Of a stretch of DNA of 64,000 nt, positions 28,963 to 38,729 are shown one piece after another. The first letter of the stretch is position 1. The number at the start of each line of letters is the position of its first letter. Both the position numbers and the translations under genes were made by a program. The stretch is taken from positions 6,754,501-6,818,500 of the forward strand of contig NZ_CP152412.1 of assembly GCF_038957035.1 (NCBI RefSeq). Reading direction: 5' to 3'. Below the pieces are notes generated by a model. It was not told the origin of the DNA. It worked only from the letters and a program-made list of their open reading frames with translations, and did not search any database. The stretch is from Bradyrhizobium sp. B097 (lineage in GTDB: Bacteria > Pseudomonadota > Alphaproteobacteria > Rhizobiales > Xanthobacteraceae).

Positions 28963-31698
28963 TTAGCGAATGACGTCCAAGCGACGAGATATCGCGACCG
29001 CCTCAGCACGGCTGCGGGCCCCCAACTTCCGATTGATGTTTCGAAGATGCGTGCGGACCGTAGTTTCTGACGAGCCAACCTTTATCGCGATATGCGTGTT
29101 GGAACACCCTTCGGCGACGCGCTCCAGAATCTCGATTTCCTTTGGCGTCAATGGCTCTGCGAATTCGTCCACGCAATCGAGGCCGTCGGATCCGACGTAA
29201 CTCGTACCTGAGGCCTGCACCAAGTTCTTCAGGTATCCAAGCAGAACCGGATCTGGATTCTTCTTTGATCCCGTTTGTTGCAACGTTTGAAAGCGCCTGA
29301 CGAGGCGCAAGATCGGCTCACCCTGATCTAGCACGAGACGCATGAACCCTTCTCGGCTGGCCTGCCGAAGGACGCCTGCGAGGACGTCCATTGCAGCTGC
29401 TGGCTTTCCACTTCGCTGCAACAACAAGCTCTTGAACATGCGCAAAACTAAGGTACGTCGATGTCGTCCTTGTTTCGAACACTGGGAAATCTCCTCGTCA
29501 ATTGCACAAACGCTCGGTCCAGTTCGCCCGGTCCATATTTGCATCCGAAGATGTCCAATCAGAGTATCTTCAGTCTCATGCGCGAGCAGGCGCTCGCCCC
29601 GAACACGTGACCATATCTCGGAATCGCTTGCGCGATCCAGCTCCGTTCGCGCTGCCTCAAGATTGTCCTGAAGCAGGAATAGTCGCGCCCGCTCTAGCTT
29701 CGCGCTCGCTACGAGGCGGGGCAGATTGCGGGCATAGCCCACGTTTTCCAAGCTAACGAGGATTCCAAAAGCCTGGTCGATGTCACCGTTCAAGTAAGCT
29801 GATCTGCTACGGATCGCGTGCCCCAAGATAACATGATCGGGAAGTCCGACCTCCAGCGCCACAGGCATGTACACGTCGAGCAACCGCTTGGCGCCTTCCA
29901 AATCGTTGCGTTCATAGAGCGCTACGGCATAGAGGATACCTGCCCATGCGTTGCCGCTTAGATCGTTGGGCGAGTTGTCGATGGCCGCCAGCGCGGACTT
30001 GAACCAGCCGATTGCTTCGCTAAGCCGCCCAGCTTGAAAGGCCAAAAGCCCGCTCAGCGATTCGCTGTACATGTGTACGAATGCGCTCTCTGCACCTGAG
30101 CACCTCGCCGCCTCCAGCAGGCGTCGGGCCTCCGCCTCTTCTCCAGCAACCGAAAAGAGGTAGGCGGCCGCGTTACACAACACGCCATCGGCAAACGAAT
30201 TCGCGGTAGGAAGCCGTGCCAAGGCCGCCTTGGCGGCTGGAACAGCCTCCTCGTAGCGATCCTCAATTCCCAACAACAGTGGCGTTAAGGTATTTATATA
30301 TCCGGTAAGGCCAGGAGCATGATTGTCTTCCCCTTGCCGGATTAAAGCTAGTCGTTTTGCCGCCTTATGTGCGCCACGGGTGAAAAGCGTTGCCCAGACC
30401 GAGATGGCGGCTAGAACACGGTGATTGTGCAATTTCTCAAAAGAGAGAGTATCGAACCACCTGCCGAGAGTCCGAAATCTCCCCTGCTCAAGGAGGCGAG
30501 GCGCGTGACGGTCAAGCAACGACAGCGCCCGTGCATCGTCGCCTGCTTCAAGAGCGTGATCAATAGCCGGAACCGGTCGACCGTGGCTGTCATACCAGGT
30601 CGAAGCAGCGAGGTGGAGAAGCAGCACATCATGCGGATGATCTCGTTTCAACCTTTCACGCAGGAAGTCCACGAACAGATGGTGAAACCTATACGAACGT
30701 GGTTCTGTTCCGGCCGCAACTATGAACAAGTTACGCTTCTTGACGGTCTCAAGAAGCTCGTCCGCATTCATCCCGGGCAGAAGCGCTTGGCATACTGGCA
30801 GTTCTATGCGCCTGAGAATGCTGGTTCGAAGCAAGAACTGTCGAATGGCTTCCGGTTGACTTGCAACAACATCCTCCGCCAGAAATTCGGCAATAACCTC
30901 GGTGAACCCTGACAATCGTTCGAGATAAGGTCCTACATCCTGCTGCTGAGCCAGCGAGAGAGAGGCAAGCCAAATGGCAGCGATCCAGCCTTCGCACTTG
31001 TGGTGTAAGAAGCTGATTTGGTCCGTCGAAAGATCCAGCCGCCGAGCCTGAAGCAGATACTCCTCCGTTTCGCTCAAATGAAACCTTAGGCTCTCCGCCG
31101 ATATCTCGAGGAGACGTCCTCTTGCGCGCTGCCTAGCCAACTCGAATCGAGGGAAGCTACGGGAGGCCATAAAGATCCGAGCAGATCCGCTCAGGCGATC
31201 AATAAGCTCCCGAACAATCGATAATGCAGCGGGATCATGTAGCGCTTCGCAATCATCCAAAAACAGAGCGACGGAAGCTCCGCGAGACGCGGCCTCGCCA
31301 AGCGGCAACGCAGAGTCAGCCCCGATGATCCCTTTGCCGATGCATTCTAGCGAAACGCGGAGCGATGCAAGAAGGCGCGGAACTTCATTATCGGCCGGAT
31401 CAAGTGTCAACCAGGCAACTTTGGCGCCATCGCTTTCCAGGCGTTCACGAAGCTGCGCCATTGTCGTTGTTTTGCCGAAGCCTGCCGGCGCTTGCAGCAG
31501 AACCAACTCTGCGCAGCTGCTATCACAAACTGCGCTTAAGATGCCCCTTCGCAAAACCTGAGCACTTTTTCCGACTCTTGGGCAAGCCCTCCACGCGGAA
31601 GCTACTGATGCCTGCGGGAAGAAGCTTGACAGAGCACCGGATGATAAGATCGCCTTCGCTTCAACCTGGGTGTCCGGCTTCCTGTTTGCTCTAGTCAT
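28963..31698 (-). CDS. Large ATP-binding LuxR-family regulator (MalT/LAL type)
   Basis: 911 residues. The N-terminal STAND-type NTPase has Walker A LLQAPAGFGKTTTMAQL and Walker B VALFLDDCEAL. The central region, about 400-780, is TPR-like alpha-solenoid. A C-terminal LuxR helix-turn-helix (LTPKEIEILERVAEGCSNTH, VRTHLRNINRKLGARSRAEA) ends the protein. Such regulators bind an inducer in the solenoid and activate transcription. The nearest co-directional genes are the redoxin-P4H fusion and the tannase upstream, but gaps of 240-290 bp argue against a simple operon. The ligand is unknown. Confidence 0.9.
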   Translation of the reverse strand: MTRANRKPDTQVEAKAILSSGALSSFFPQASVASAWRACPRVGKSAQVLRRGILSAVCDSSCAELVLLQAPAGFGKTTTMAQLRERLESDGAKVAWLTLDPADNEVPRLLASLRVSLECIGKGIIGADSALPLGEAASRGASVALFLDDCEALHDPAALSIVRELIDRLSGSARIFMASRSFPRFELARQRARGRLLEISAESLRFHLSETEEYLLQARRLDLSTDQISFLHHKCEGWIAAIWLASLSLAQQQDVGPYLERLSGFTEVIAEFLAEDVVASQPEAIRQFLLRTSILRRIELPVCQALLPGMNADELLETVKKRNLFIVAAGTEPRSYRFHHLFVDFLRERLKRDHPHDVLLLHLAASTWYDSHGRPVPAIDHALEAGDDARALSLLDRHAPRLLEQGRFRTLGRWFDTLSFEKLHNHRVLAAISVWATLFTRGAHKAAKRLALIRQGEDNHAPGLTGYINTLTPLLLGIEDRYEEAVPAAKAALARLPTANSFADGVLCNAAAYLFSVAGEEAEARRLLEAARCSGAESAFVHMYSESLSGLLAFQAGRLSEAIGWFKSALAAIDNSPNDLSGNAWAGILYAVALYERNDLEGAKRLLDVYMPVALEVGLPDHVILGHAIRSRSAYLNGDIDQAFGILVSLENVGYARNLPRLVASAKLERARLFLLQDNLEAARTELDRASDSEIWSRVRGERLLAHETEDTLIGHLRMQIWTGRTGPSVCAIDEEISQCSKQGRHRRTLVLRMFKSLLLQRSGKPAAAMDVLAGVLRQASREGFMRLVLDQGEPILRLVRRFQTLQQTGSKKNPDPVLLGYLKNLVQASGTSYVGSDGLDCVDEFAEPLTPKEIEILERVAEGCSNTHIAIKVGSSETTVRTHLRNINRKLGARSRAEAVAISRRLDVIR

Positions 31699-31937
31699 TG
31701 ACGCACCGCGAAATGGACTAAATGTTAGCTGTGCGGTTGATCAAATCATGAGCGGTTCGGCTCAACAAGGCCGCTCTGTTTCTGCAAGGCCCCGCTTGGG
31801 GCCCCAAGCATTGCCTCGCGAGACCCAAAGACAACTGCGGCAAAGCGTACCATGACTGTTTCGTGACAACCATGTGACGTCCGAGCTGTGCGACCTCCCC
31901 CGAACGAGTATTCCGCACACGGCTCCGAGGTCGCCCG

Positions 31938-32984
31938 TCAACTATCTCCGAACAGAAAGCCCAGCAAGACGTATCTATGCCCTTCGGTTACATCCAAGGC
32001 TTCGTGTAGAAGGGAGGAGGAGAATATGATGGCCGTACCGGGGTCTGGCCGATACCGCTGATCTCCAAATTCTGGAAACCGCAGCTCCCCACCGGCGAAC
32101 TCTGCTGTGTTCAGATTTATTGACAACGCGAATCGTCTATAGGTCGTCGGCGGATTGTTATCGCGATGTCCGTGAGTGGATCCTCCGCGCCGTCCTTGGT
32201 ATCGCGCCAATCGAAGCGTTTCGCATTTGGTTATCCGATAGTGGAAGGCCTTAAATATCTCCGGCCATACTCGATCCAATCGACGATTCAAGAAGGCAAC
32301 AGTGGTGCTTTCAAAGAAGAAATGATCAATTCGATCTTCTCTCCCATTTTCCGGAATACGAATCTTAAAATCGGAGCCGTTTAGGAAGTCTTGGACGGGC
32401 TGCGGTTCAAAATATGTCTGCCCTCGCTTTTCAAAGGCTTGAATAAGGCGAGCGCAATCATCGTGACTAAGGACTTCAGGAACGAGCAGGACCGGCGGAT
32501 GCATCTGCATACTCACAGTTTCTCGTTCCCAGGCTGTAGTCTGAAGCACTGACAAAGCTGCAGGCAGCAGTGTCTCTTGCCTTCCGGTGAAGATCGCGGC
32601 CACATGGTAGTTGCGTCGTAGAATCACAATTGAAGGACGATCGCGCGGTGCCGAAAAGTCGAGGAAGACTTGCCCAGACAAATCCAGGAGGATCGGGAAT
32701 TTGACGTCTAGCGAGCTGTCCCACTCCGGGCTGATCGCATATACGTGCGCCGCCTGGGCCGTCAGCTGGCCCAGATTGCGGGAAAACGACCTCAACACTT
32801 CTCTGCCGCTTGCCGACGGTTGAGGACAAAAAATGAGTACGAGCGGGCGCCCGGAAACTGAGTCGGCGCGCAGGTGGATAACTCTGCCTTCGGTGTCAGG
32901 AAGTTTGCAATCGGGAGCAATGTCGCCCGGCTCAAGACGTTGCAAGGATCGCTCAGGGAAACCCGGGCTCGGAGATCTTTTCAC
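31938..32984 (-). CDS. Redoxin domain fused to a prolyl-4-hydroxylase-type 2OG-Fe(II) dioxygenase
   Basis: 348 residues from the GTG at 32984. Residues about 15-165 resemble the AhpC/Prx redoxin fold (LEPGDIAPDCKLPDTEGRVI, VLIFCPQPSASGREVL, FPILLDLSGQVFLDF) but lack a normal peroxidatic-Cys context. Residues about 175-345 are a P4Hc domain: GSTHGHRDNNPPTTYRRFAL supplies the HxD iron ligands, then FPEFGDQRYRPDPGTAIIFS and SSLLHEALDVTEGHRYVLLG the distal His and 2OG-binding Arg. The target residue or small molecule is unknown. The combination is unusual but reads as one uninterrupted frame. Confidence 0.8.
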   Translation of the reverse strand: MKRSPSPGFPERSLQRLEPGDIAPDCKLPDTEGRVIHLRADSVSGRPLVLIFCPQPSASGREVLRSFSRNLGQLTAQAAHVYAISPEWDSSLDVKFPILLDLSGQVFLDFSAPRDRPSIVILRRNYHVAAIFTGRQETLLPAALSVLQTTAWERETVSMQMHPPVLLVPEVLSHDDCARLIQAFEKRGQTYFEPQPVQDFLNGSDFKIRIPENGREDRIDHFFFESTTVAFLNRRLDRVWPEIFKAFHYRITKCETLRLARYQGRRGGSTHGHRDNNPPTTYRRFALSINLNTAEFAGGELRFPEFGDQRYRPDPGTAIIFSSSLLHEALDVTEGHRYVLLGFLFGDS

Positions 32985-33273
32985 AATTTCAAACCTGATC
33001 TTGGGAGTCGCGTCCCAACGCGAGCCTTATGACACGTATTTGAGAGCGGAGTTCCGGAAGGCCCACTCCAACCACACTTCTTCCGTGCGACCAACTTGCG
33101 CGGCGCACATCGTGCTCAGCCGCATCACCGCTCTAGTAGCGTCGCCTCCGTTGGAACGAAACTCATAGGCCGGAATGTCGAGAGAACTAAGGAACCGGGG
33201 GCCTGATATCTGGAGGGCCCCGCTTCTGCTTGATGGCGTTAGGAATTTATGACCTCTCTTGTCTCATTGCCCT

Positions 33274-34971
33274 TTAGTGGTGGTGGCTGTCTGAATCCGG
33301 TCGACAGGCAAAATTGGCCGCATTGTTGGTGTCGCCGCCGGTATAGACTGCCGCTTGCGGATAGGGGCAGAGTGGTCGCGTAAACGGTACGCTCGGACTG
33401 AACGCATTGTTCATTCCTGAGGCCACAATTGCTTGGGGCGGGACCGCTTTCTCGACCCAACGTTCGAGCGCAGCAAAAATGTCGTTGCTTGGGTTGCCCT
33501 CCGGTAGTCCGCCATCGAAGGCGCCGAAATAGTTTGGTCCCTCTCCGCCAAAGCAGTGGCCCATGCCGGGAACGAGGTACAAGCGGTAGAATTCCTGCGT
33601 CTCGGCCAGCGGGTTGGAGCTCTGATCAGTTCTATCGTTGCGATCGTGATCACCATTTTCACCACGATCATCCTTACTCTTGCGGTTGAAGTCGACGACA
33701 GAGTTGTAATAGTCGATCGCGAGCTTCGGCGTCACTTGCGGGTCCGCAAGACCTGCGTACTGAATCATTTTACCGCCGCGCGCCTTGAATTTCCTGAGAT
33801 CGGGGTCGACAGCATCCACGATCTTCCCGAGATCGTTCACGAATCTCTGCCAATCCGTGTCGAGGCTGAAGCTGGCCAAGGTAGCGGGCGGCCTCAACCA
33901 ATAAGTGAAGACGGCGGTATCTAAAAAGGCTTGGGATGTAGTGGGCGTTGCCGGCGGTGTCTGGGCGTCGTTGATAATGGTGCCCACCCACCCAGCGAAA
34001 TCGGGCTCGTAGCCAGGCGCGATTTGACGGCCAAAACTGGTGCGCGGTCCCGCAAGCACCGCCCTAAGACCGTTGATCTGCGGATAGGTGAGGCAACTGC
34101 TGTTGGGGGCGCCACTACAGACCAGCTTGCTGAAGTCGATATGGCATTTATCGGGATAGGTGAGGAAGCGGTCCGTAGCTACCGCCTTGGCATGCTTGCA
34201 TTGTTGGTTCATGGCCGGAATTAGCGTACCCGCAACGTTAGCCGCCGGCACGAAGCCCGGATTATTGAGCTGCACCGCTTGAATGTTCAAAGCCCAACCG
34301 GTGATCAGGCCGGTCGAATTGTTGGTGGCTGCGCCGCCCAAGATTCCATCGAAATCGTCGGGATGGCGCTGTGCGGAAAAGTGCGACTCGCCTCCCCCCT
34401 TCGAGCAGCCTGCGAAGTACGAGTATTTGGGTCCCTTACCATAAAAGGCTTGGATGAGCGCTTTTGCATTGACGTTGGTCATGTGCACCGCGCGCGATTC
34501 ATAATCCTCAAGCCTGTCACGAGATTGACCGAACAAGCCCGCCGGCTGCCCTGGCGGTTGACTGCTTCCGTCGTCGGTCCCAGCGACGACATTGTTCTTG
34601 CCTGCGCCAAAGGACATAATGGACATAGGGACCGCCCCGGCCAAGCCGCCGTTGCCGATCTGCTCGTATCGACCACTCCAGTTCGAGTTCGGTAGCCAGA
34701 CCTCAAAATTGATGTTTGATGCGGGCGTCGGCGTAGCTTTGCCAACCACACGGCACAGATCAACTGGCGCAGTGACTCCTTCCGCAAGGGTTTGGCCGGC
34801 GACATAGGGCTGTGCCGAGGACAGAGTTGTATTGGGCAGCGTCAGAAGCACCAAGTTTGAGCAGTTTGGCGCAGCTTCCGCGGCAGCAATGCCCATTGTG
34901 AGCACAACCAACGAAACGCTCGAATACATCCGCCTAGCCAGGACTGAGCTTGAATTTTTCGTCGAACGCAT
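33274..34971 (-). CDS. Exported tannase/feruloyl esterase family hydrolase
   Basis: 565 residues. A signal peptide (MYSSVSLVVLTMGIAAAEAA) is preceded by a short N-extension. A GGGAGGG site lies just before the ATG at 34971. The nucleophile motif is YFAGCSKGGGESHFSAQRHP, with DFDGILGGA after it. The C-terminal part has YAGLADPQVTP (Asp) and LVPGMGHCFGGEGPN (His). The family hydrolyses gallate or hydroxycinnamate esters. Its presence suggests use of plant phenolic esters. The C-terminus is His-rich (SDSHHH). Confidence 0.9.
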   Translation of the reverse strand: MRSTKNSSSVLARRMYSSVSLVVLTMGIAAAEAAPNCSNLVLLTLPNTTLSSAQPYVAGQTLAEGVTAPVDLCRVVGKATPTPASNINFEVWLPNSNWSGRYEQIGNGGLAGAVPMSIMSFGAGKNNVVAGTDDGSSQPPGQPAGLFGQSRDRLEDYESRAVHMTNVNAKALIQAFYGKGPKYSYFAGCSKGGGESHFSAQRHPDDFDGILGGAATNNSTGLITGWALNIQAVQLNNPGFVPAANVAGTLIPAMNQQCKHAKAVATDRFLTYPDKCHIDFSKLVCSGAPNSSCLTYPQINGLRAVLAGPRTSFGRQIAPGYEPDFAGWVGTIINDAQTPPATPTTSQAFLDTAVFTYWLRPPATLASFSLDTDWQRFVNDLGKIVDAVDPDLRKFKARGGKMIQYAGLADPQVTPKLAIDYYNSVVDFNRKSKDDRGENGDHDRNDRTDQSSNPLAETQEFYRLYLVPGMGHCFGGEGPNYFGAFDGGLPEGNPSNDIFAALERWVEKAVPPQAIVASGMNNAFSPSVPFTRPLCPYPQAAVYTGGDTNNAANFACRPDSDSHHH

Positions 34972-35279
34972 TGATCCCTCCCAATGTTGTAATTTTTAGC
35001 GTCATATACGGATCTGAAAAAACTTCCTATCGTCGGATTGGACGATGGCGACCCAGCAATCAGGGGAGACCGACGTCGACAGGGATCCAACGATCGTTGC
35101 TGGCCAAAGTGGCGCAGTAGGCTTCGCTGGATTGGTAACAGGTGATCCGGCGCCTCGTGCGGAGATCGGCGGCGGCTCAGATGAGAGGGTCTTGCTGGTC
35201 AATACCGACGGCGCATCTGATCCGCCGTTCGACAACAGGCCGGTCGTCGTTCGCCCCGAAATGTGACGGCACGAGTGCT
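34972..35279. other. Stretch without a supportable gene
   Basis: About 300 bases upstream of the tannase, probably including its promoter. Plus-strand codons from about 35045 may be further decayed acyl-CoA ligase sequence, but I cannot align them convincingly. Confidence 0.35.
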
Positions 35280-35633
35280 GAGCAAGCGGACAGAATATTT
35301 CGTCCTTCGAAGTCGAGGCAGAGGTTTGTGCCTTTCCGGCCGTCCGTGAGGCCGCAGCCGTCGCGTTGCAGAGCGATATATCTCAGGACGAGGTTCTAAT
35401 TGCCGTCTGCCCGGCACCAGGGCGGTCAATCGATCCGGTGCAACTGATTTCGTTCGCTCGTCTGCGCATGGCGCATTTACGGTCCCGCGCTTCGCTCGTA
35501 TCGTCGACCAGGTACCCAAAACTCCAACACCGCATGCAAAGCATGTTCTTCGTAACGAAGACATCACGCCGGAGACCTGGGATCGGGAAAGGGCCGGGAT
35601 TCACATCAAGAGCGAGAGAATCTTTGAGAGCTG
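35280..35633 (+). pseudogene. C-terminal relic of an AMP-forming acyl-CoA ligase
   Basis: Pieces in three frames read in order: ISSFEVEAEVCAFPAVREAA (from about 35305), SDISQDEVLIAVCPAPGRSI, VPRFARIVDQVPKTPT, and HVLRNEDITPETWDRERAGI to a TGA at about 35633. This is the C-terminal lid region of CaiC-like CoA ligases (the family ends in a conserved ITPETWDRE-type block). Multiple frameshifts show it is dead. Confidence 0.6.
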
Positions 35634-36029
35634 ACCTATTCACTTTCACGCCGGACAAGGTTCAGTTCACGCCCTTCACGATGGTCTAGATCCTGCCGGT
35701 GAGCTAAGTTCTCCTCAGATATGCGGACCGCCCCCTGCTCAACACCAACCCGCGATTTCTGATCCATATCAATTCCCTACCCTCGGTAACGCGCCGGATA
35801 TTGCGAACACAACAAGATGTCTCAACACCGCGGCCATGCAACGGGCAGTCCGGCCATCCGACGGCGCGATCCATCTACGACGAAGAGCAACCTGGGCGTG
35901 CAGCACATCAATCTACCGACCGCGCAAATGACGGGCTCAACGCGAGAACCTTCCGCCGGAGGATACGCAAGGATGTGTGGGAACTGACGCCTGTCCCTCC
36001 GATGCGTTCGCACCGGGCCAGGCTTGCAA
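35634..36029. other. Stretch without a supportable gene
   Basis: About 400 bases between two relics. No frame shows a recognisable product. Confidence 0.4.
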
Positions 36030-36401
36030 GATTCGGAACTGGACCTCGAGATGATGCCTTGCAGCGCGTCGTAGTACTCGCGGCGACGCTCTTCTTCGCG
36101 GCACCGGCCCGCCACGATCTGTACAGGCGCCCACCGCGTGGCCCATTCAACGCCGCCGCGGGAAATGATGTCGTGGGATTGACACGGTTTCTGCCAGTTG
36201 CCGACCGACGGCCACAGGCTGGGGCCGGTGCGGGTGGCTGTCACGGACCACTCCGCTGGCCCCCGCGGGGTTCTTGGCGCCGCAGCTCCAAGCGCAAAGA
36301 TGTGCAACGGCACCGAATTCTCCCGAAACATAGAGGATGCCGGGCTCGAGCTTGACCGGCATATAGTGGACACGTTCAAGCTTGAAACGTTCAGTCTTCA
36401 T
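36030..36401 (-). pseudogene. Second DUF6527-like gene, frameshifted
   Basis: The first frame reads MKTERFKLERVHYMPVKLEP and GILYVSGEFGAVAHLCAWSC. A shift near 36270 leads to EWSVTATRTGPSLWPSVGNW, SHDIISRGGVEWATRWAPVQ and EEERRREYYDAL. The spacing of the Cys pair, LWPSVGNW and SHxxISxGxV matches DUF6527 better than the copy at 19 kb. At least one frameshift separates the halves. An upstream minus-strand frame overlaps its start by 11 bases. Confidence 0.55.
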
Positions 36402-36600
36402 CGAGGTTGTCGCTCCGCACGAGCTTGAGGTCAGCGACTTCGAAAACTATGCCGTCGAGGGTGACTGTGCTCGAAATAAGAAGCCCCGCACCTGCTTGAA
36501 CCGGATGACGGCGAAGCTGGTTGGACGCGGTGGTGCCGATCGAGATCGCGCAACCAAGGCTTGCGCCGACTTCACCTGCAGCCGTGATGGTTCTCCTGTT
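36391..36600 (-). pseudogene. Unrecognised 3' gene fragment overlapping the second DUF6527 relic
   Basis: A minus-strand frame reads ITAAGEVGASLGCAISIGTT, VQAGAGLLISSTVTLDGIVF and EVADLKLVRSDNLDED before a TGA at 36391-36393, overlapping the DUF6527 start. The composition looks genuinely coding, but no start or full domain is visible upstream. I do not recognise the family. Its position suggests it was the upstream partner of DUF6527 in a former operon. Confidence 0.35.
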
Positions 36601-37271
36601 GGATGACCAAGGAAAACCCCAGCTGGCCGGATGGAACGTCGCGCGTGCCCGGGGCGCTCGGCTCGGCCACCCCTGCCGTGTTAACTCTTGTCAATGTTCT
36701 GACAGCGACACGACGTCGTGTCGGGTCCGGCACACCGCGCGCAAGCACGATTTCGGCCGCTCGAAATCCCAGTCAGCTGTTATTGCGTACCAGCGACTGC
36801 GCAGGTTCTCGCATGAAATTCGCCACTGCATTCAGTTGGAATGGCGCACGTTTCGAGAGGAATTCGAGCGCCCTTTCTCTGCCCTTTCCGGCTCTGGACA
36901 TGTCGAGAGATGAAATCGAAGGCGTACATAACAATGATAGCGCCATCTTTCACGACACCTACGAACCCTCGAACAACGCCGTCTTATCGAAAAGGGCCCA
37001 CGAAATGTCTTGCTAGCCGCTCGTCGGCGGCTCATCCAAACTGTAACCACGTTGTTGAACCGATTCGCACACAAGTGCGAAGACTTGGAATCAAGACTCT
37101 TGCTGAGATTTTGGCTTTTGAGAGCCGCGCGACTTAGTACGGGAGCATCAGTCACGGGCACCGATCAGGCCCGAATAAGCGGGAGCTCAGTCGGTGGCCG
37201 GCTCGCGCCATGTATCCCGGTCTTTAGTGCTCATATTGTGCATCGCCGCTTGGGACGCCGTCTTTCGCGCC
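36601..37271. other. Stretch without a supportable gene
   Basis: About 670 bases before the dioxygenase promoter. Frames of 90-140 codons on the plus strand show no recognisable family. Confidence 0.4.
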
Positions 37272-37286
37272 TGGCACGATGCTTGC
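37272..37286 (+). promoter_or_regulatory. Sigma-54 (-24/-12) promoter 3
   Basis: TGGCACGATGCTTGC matches TGGCAC-N5-TTGC exactly. The predicted start near 37298 leaves a leader of about 57 bases before the dioxygenase ATG at 37355. No exact TGT-N10-ACA activator site was found within ~200 bases upstream. Confidence 0.65.
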
Positions 37287-37354
37287 TGGAGATCACTGGA
37301 GATCATTCGCAGCGAAAGTTCGGGAAGCAACCGCAAAGCTTGGAACATACCACC

Positions 37355-38280
37355 ATGAGTGTAACAGCTTTGATCGATGATATCATTCCGCTTACCGATG
37401 TCGTGAAACGCGCAGCCCGCATAGGTGCCGAAGTCAAGGGTATCAAGCTCTCGGGCGATTTGCAGAGCCATACTATTGCCGCGATCAACAGGTTGCTGCT
37501 CGAGCACAAGGTGATCTTCTTCCGTAACCAGGGCCATCTCGATGACGCCGAGCAGGAACGTTTTGCGGCTCGCTTCGGAAAGCTAGTGCCGCATCCGATG
37601 CTCGGTGGTACCAAGGGAACGCTCCTCGAGCTGGACTCCACTCGCGGCGGTGGCCGCGCCGATGTGTGGCATGCGGACGGGACCTTCGCCGAAGCTTATC
37701 CGAAGATTTTGGTCCTGCGGGCAGTTGTAATGCCACCGTTCGGCGGCGATACGGTGTGGGCGAACACAGCGGCCGCCTATCTCGATCTGCCGCCACCGCT
37801 ACAACGGCTTGCCGACGAGCTTTGGACCGTTCACAGCAACGTCTTCGACTACGCGGGAGTGGCCCGTGTTCGCGAGGTGGACAAGAAACACTTTGACGAG
37901 GTCTTCACCCGAACGATTTTCGAGGCCGAGCATCCCGTCGTGCGTGTCCACCCCGAGACGGGTGAGCGGACGCTCGTGCTCGGCGCGTTGGTACAGCGTT
38001 TTGTTGGCGTTCCCCAATACGACGGCCAGAAGCTGTTCGATCTCTTCCAGTCTCACATCACCGCGCCCGAAAACACCGTGCGCTGGAATTGGATGGAGGG
38101 CGATATCGCGATATGGGACAACCGCGCAACACACAACATTATGCGGTCAACGACTACGGCGACCAGCACCGCGTCGTGCGTCGGGCTACAATCGATGGCG
38201 ACGTGCCCGTAAGCGTCGACGGCCGGAGCAGTGTTACGCGCCTCAGGGCTGCCAAACAGCCGCCCATCGAGGTTGGCTAG
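37355..38280 (+). pseudogene. TauD/TfdA-family 2-oxoglutarate dioxygenase, C-terminal frameshift
   Basis: From the ATG at 37355 the frame runs MSVTALIDDIIPLTDVVKRA, RLLLEHKVIFFRNQGHLDDA, ADVWHADGTFAEAYP (iron-binding HxD) and GDIAIWDNRAT, then drifts to a stop at 38212. The proper C-terminus is in the next frame: HYAVNDYGDQHRVVRRATID with the distal Arg, then GDVPVSVDG to a TAG at 38280. One inserted base near 38135 explains it. The family hydroxylates taurine, alkyl sulfates, 2,4-D and many other substrates. Loss of the Arg that binds 2-oxoglutarate would inactivate the shortened form. Confidence 0.75.
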
Positions 38281-38294
38281 CGCGCTCGAACCTG

Positions 38295-38470
38295 AAACAT
38301 ACAGAGCCGCGTAGCCCGCGGTGTCTGCACAAGGCTGCCGTTCGAGGACGATGGAACGTCCGTCCGGCATGATCAGCCGGGTCCAAACGAGCAGCACTCG
38401 GGACTGGCCGAATGCGCGCTGATGTCGTAGGTGCCGATCAAGCGGGCCCGCTGGGGAAACAACGATGCCA
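38295..38470 (-). pseudogene. trbI: Fragment of conjugal transfer protein TrbI
   Basis: The minus-strand frame reads QSRVLLVWTRLIMPDGRSIV, LERQPCADTAGYAAL, matching the conserved TrbI/VirB10 block before the C-terminal beta-barrel. The flanks are unrelated. It is a relic of a type IV secretion/conjugation cluster, as found on integrative symbiosis elements. Confidence 0.6.
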
Positions 38471-38729
38471 GCCATCTCACTTCCCCTTCGCGACCACCAC
38501 GGCCTCAATGAATCAACAGGCCGATAGCGGCTTTCGGGTGAAACAAGCCGGTATTACTCGGTCCGAACAATCCCAGGCCAGCATGGCCTCACGAACTTGA
38601 TAGCTCTATCTCCATCCGTGACATCAGCAGCTAAGCTGCGTTTGCCTCTAAGGACGCCATCAAAGTCGCACACGCCAATCATCGCCCCGTGGGCATTATT
38701 GGCGCCAGTCGGCTGGGTTTCAGTTGCCA

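Noticed and set aside
35041..35280. A 73-codon plus-strand ORF (MATQQSGETDVDRDPT...) as a separate gene.
   Set aside because: It lies at the edge of an acyl-CoA ligase wreck, has no recognisable domain and is opposed by another frame.
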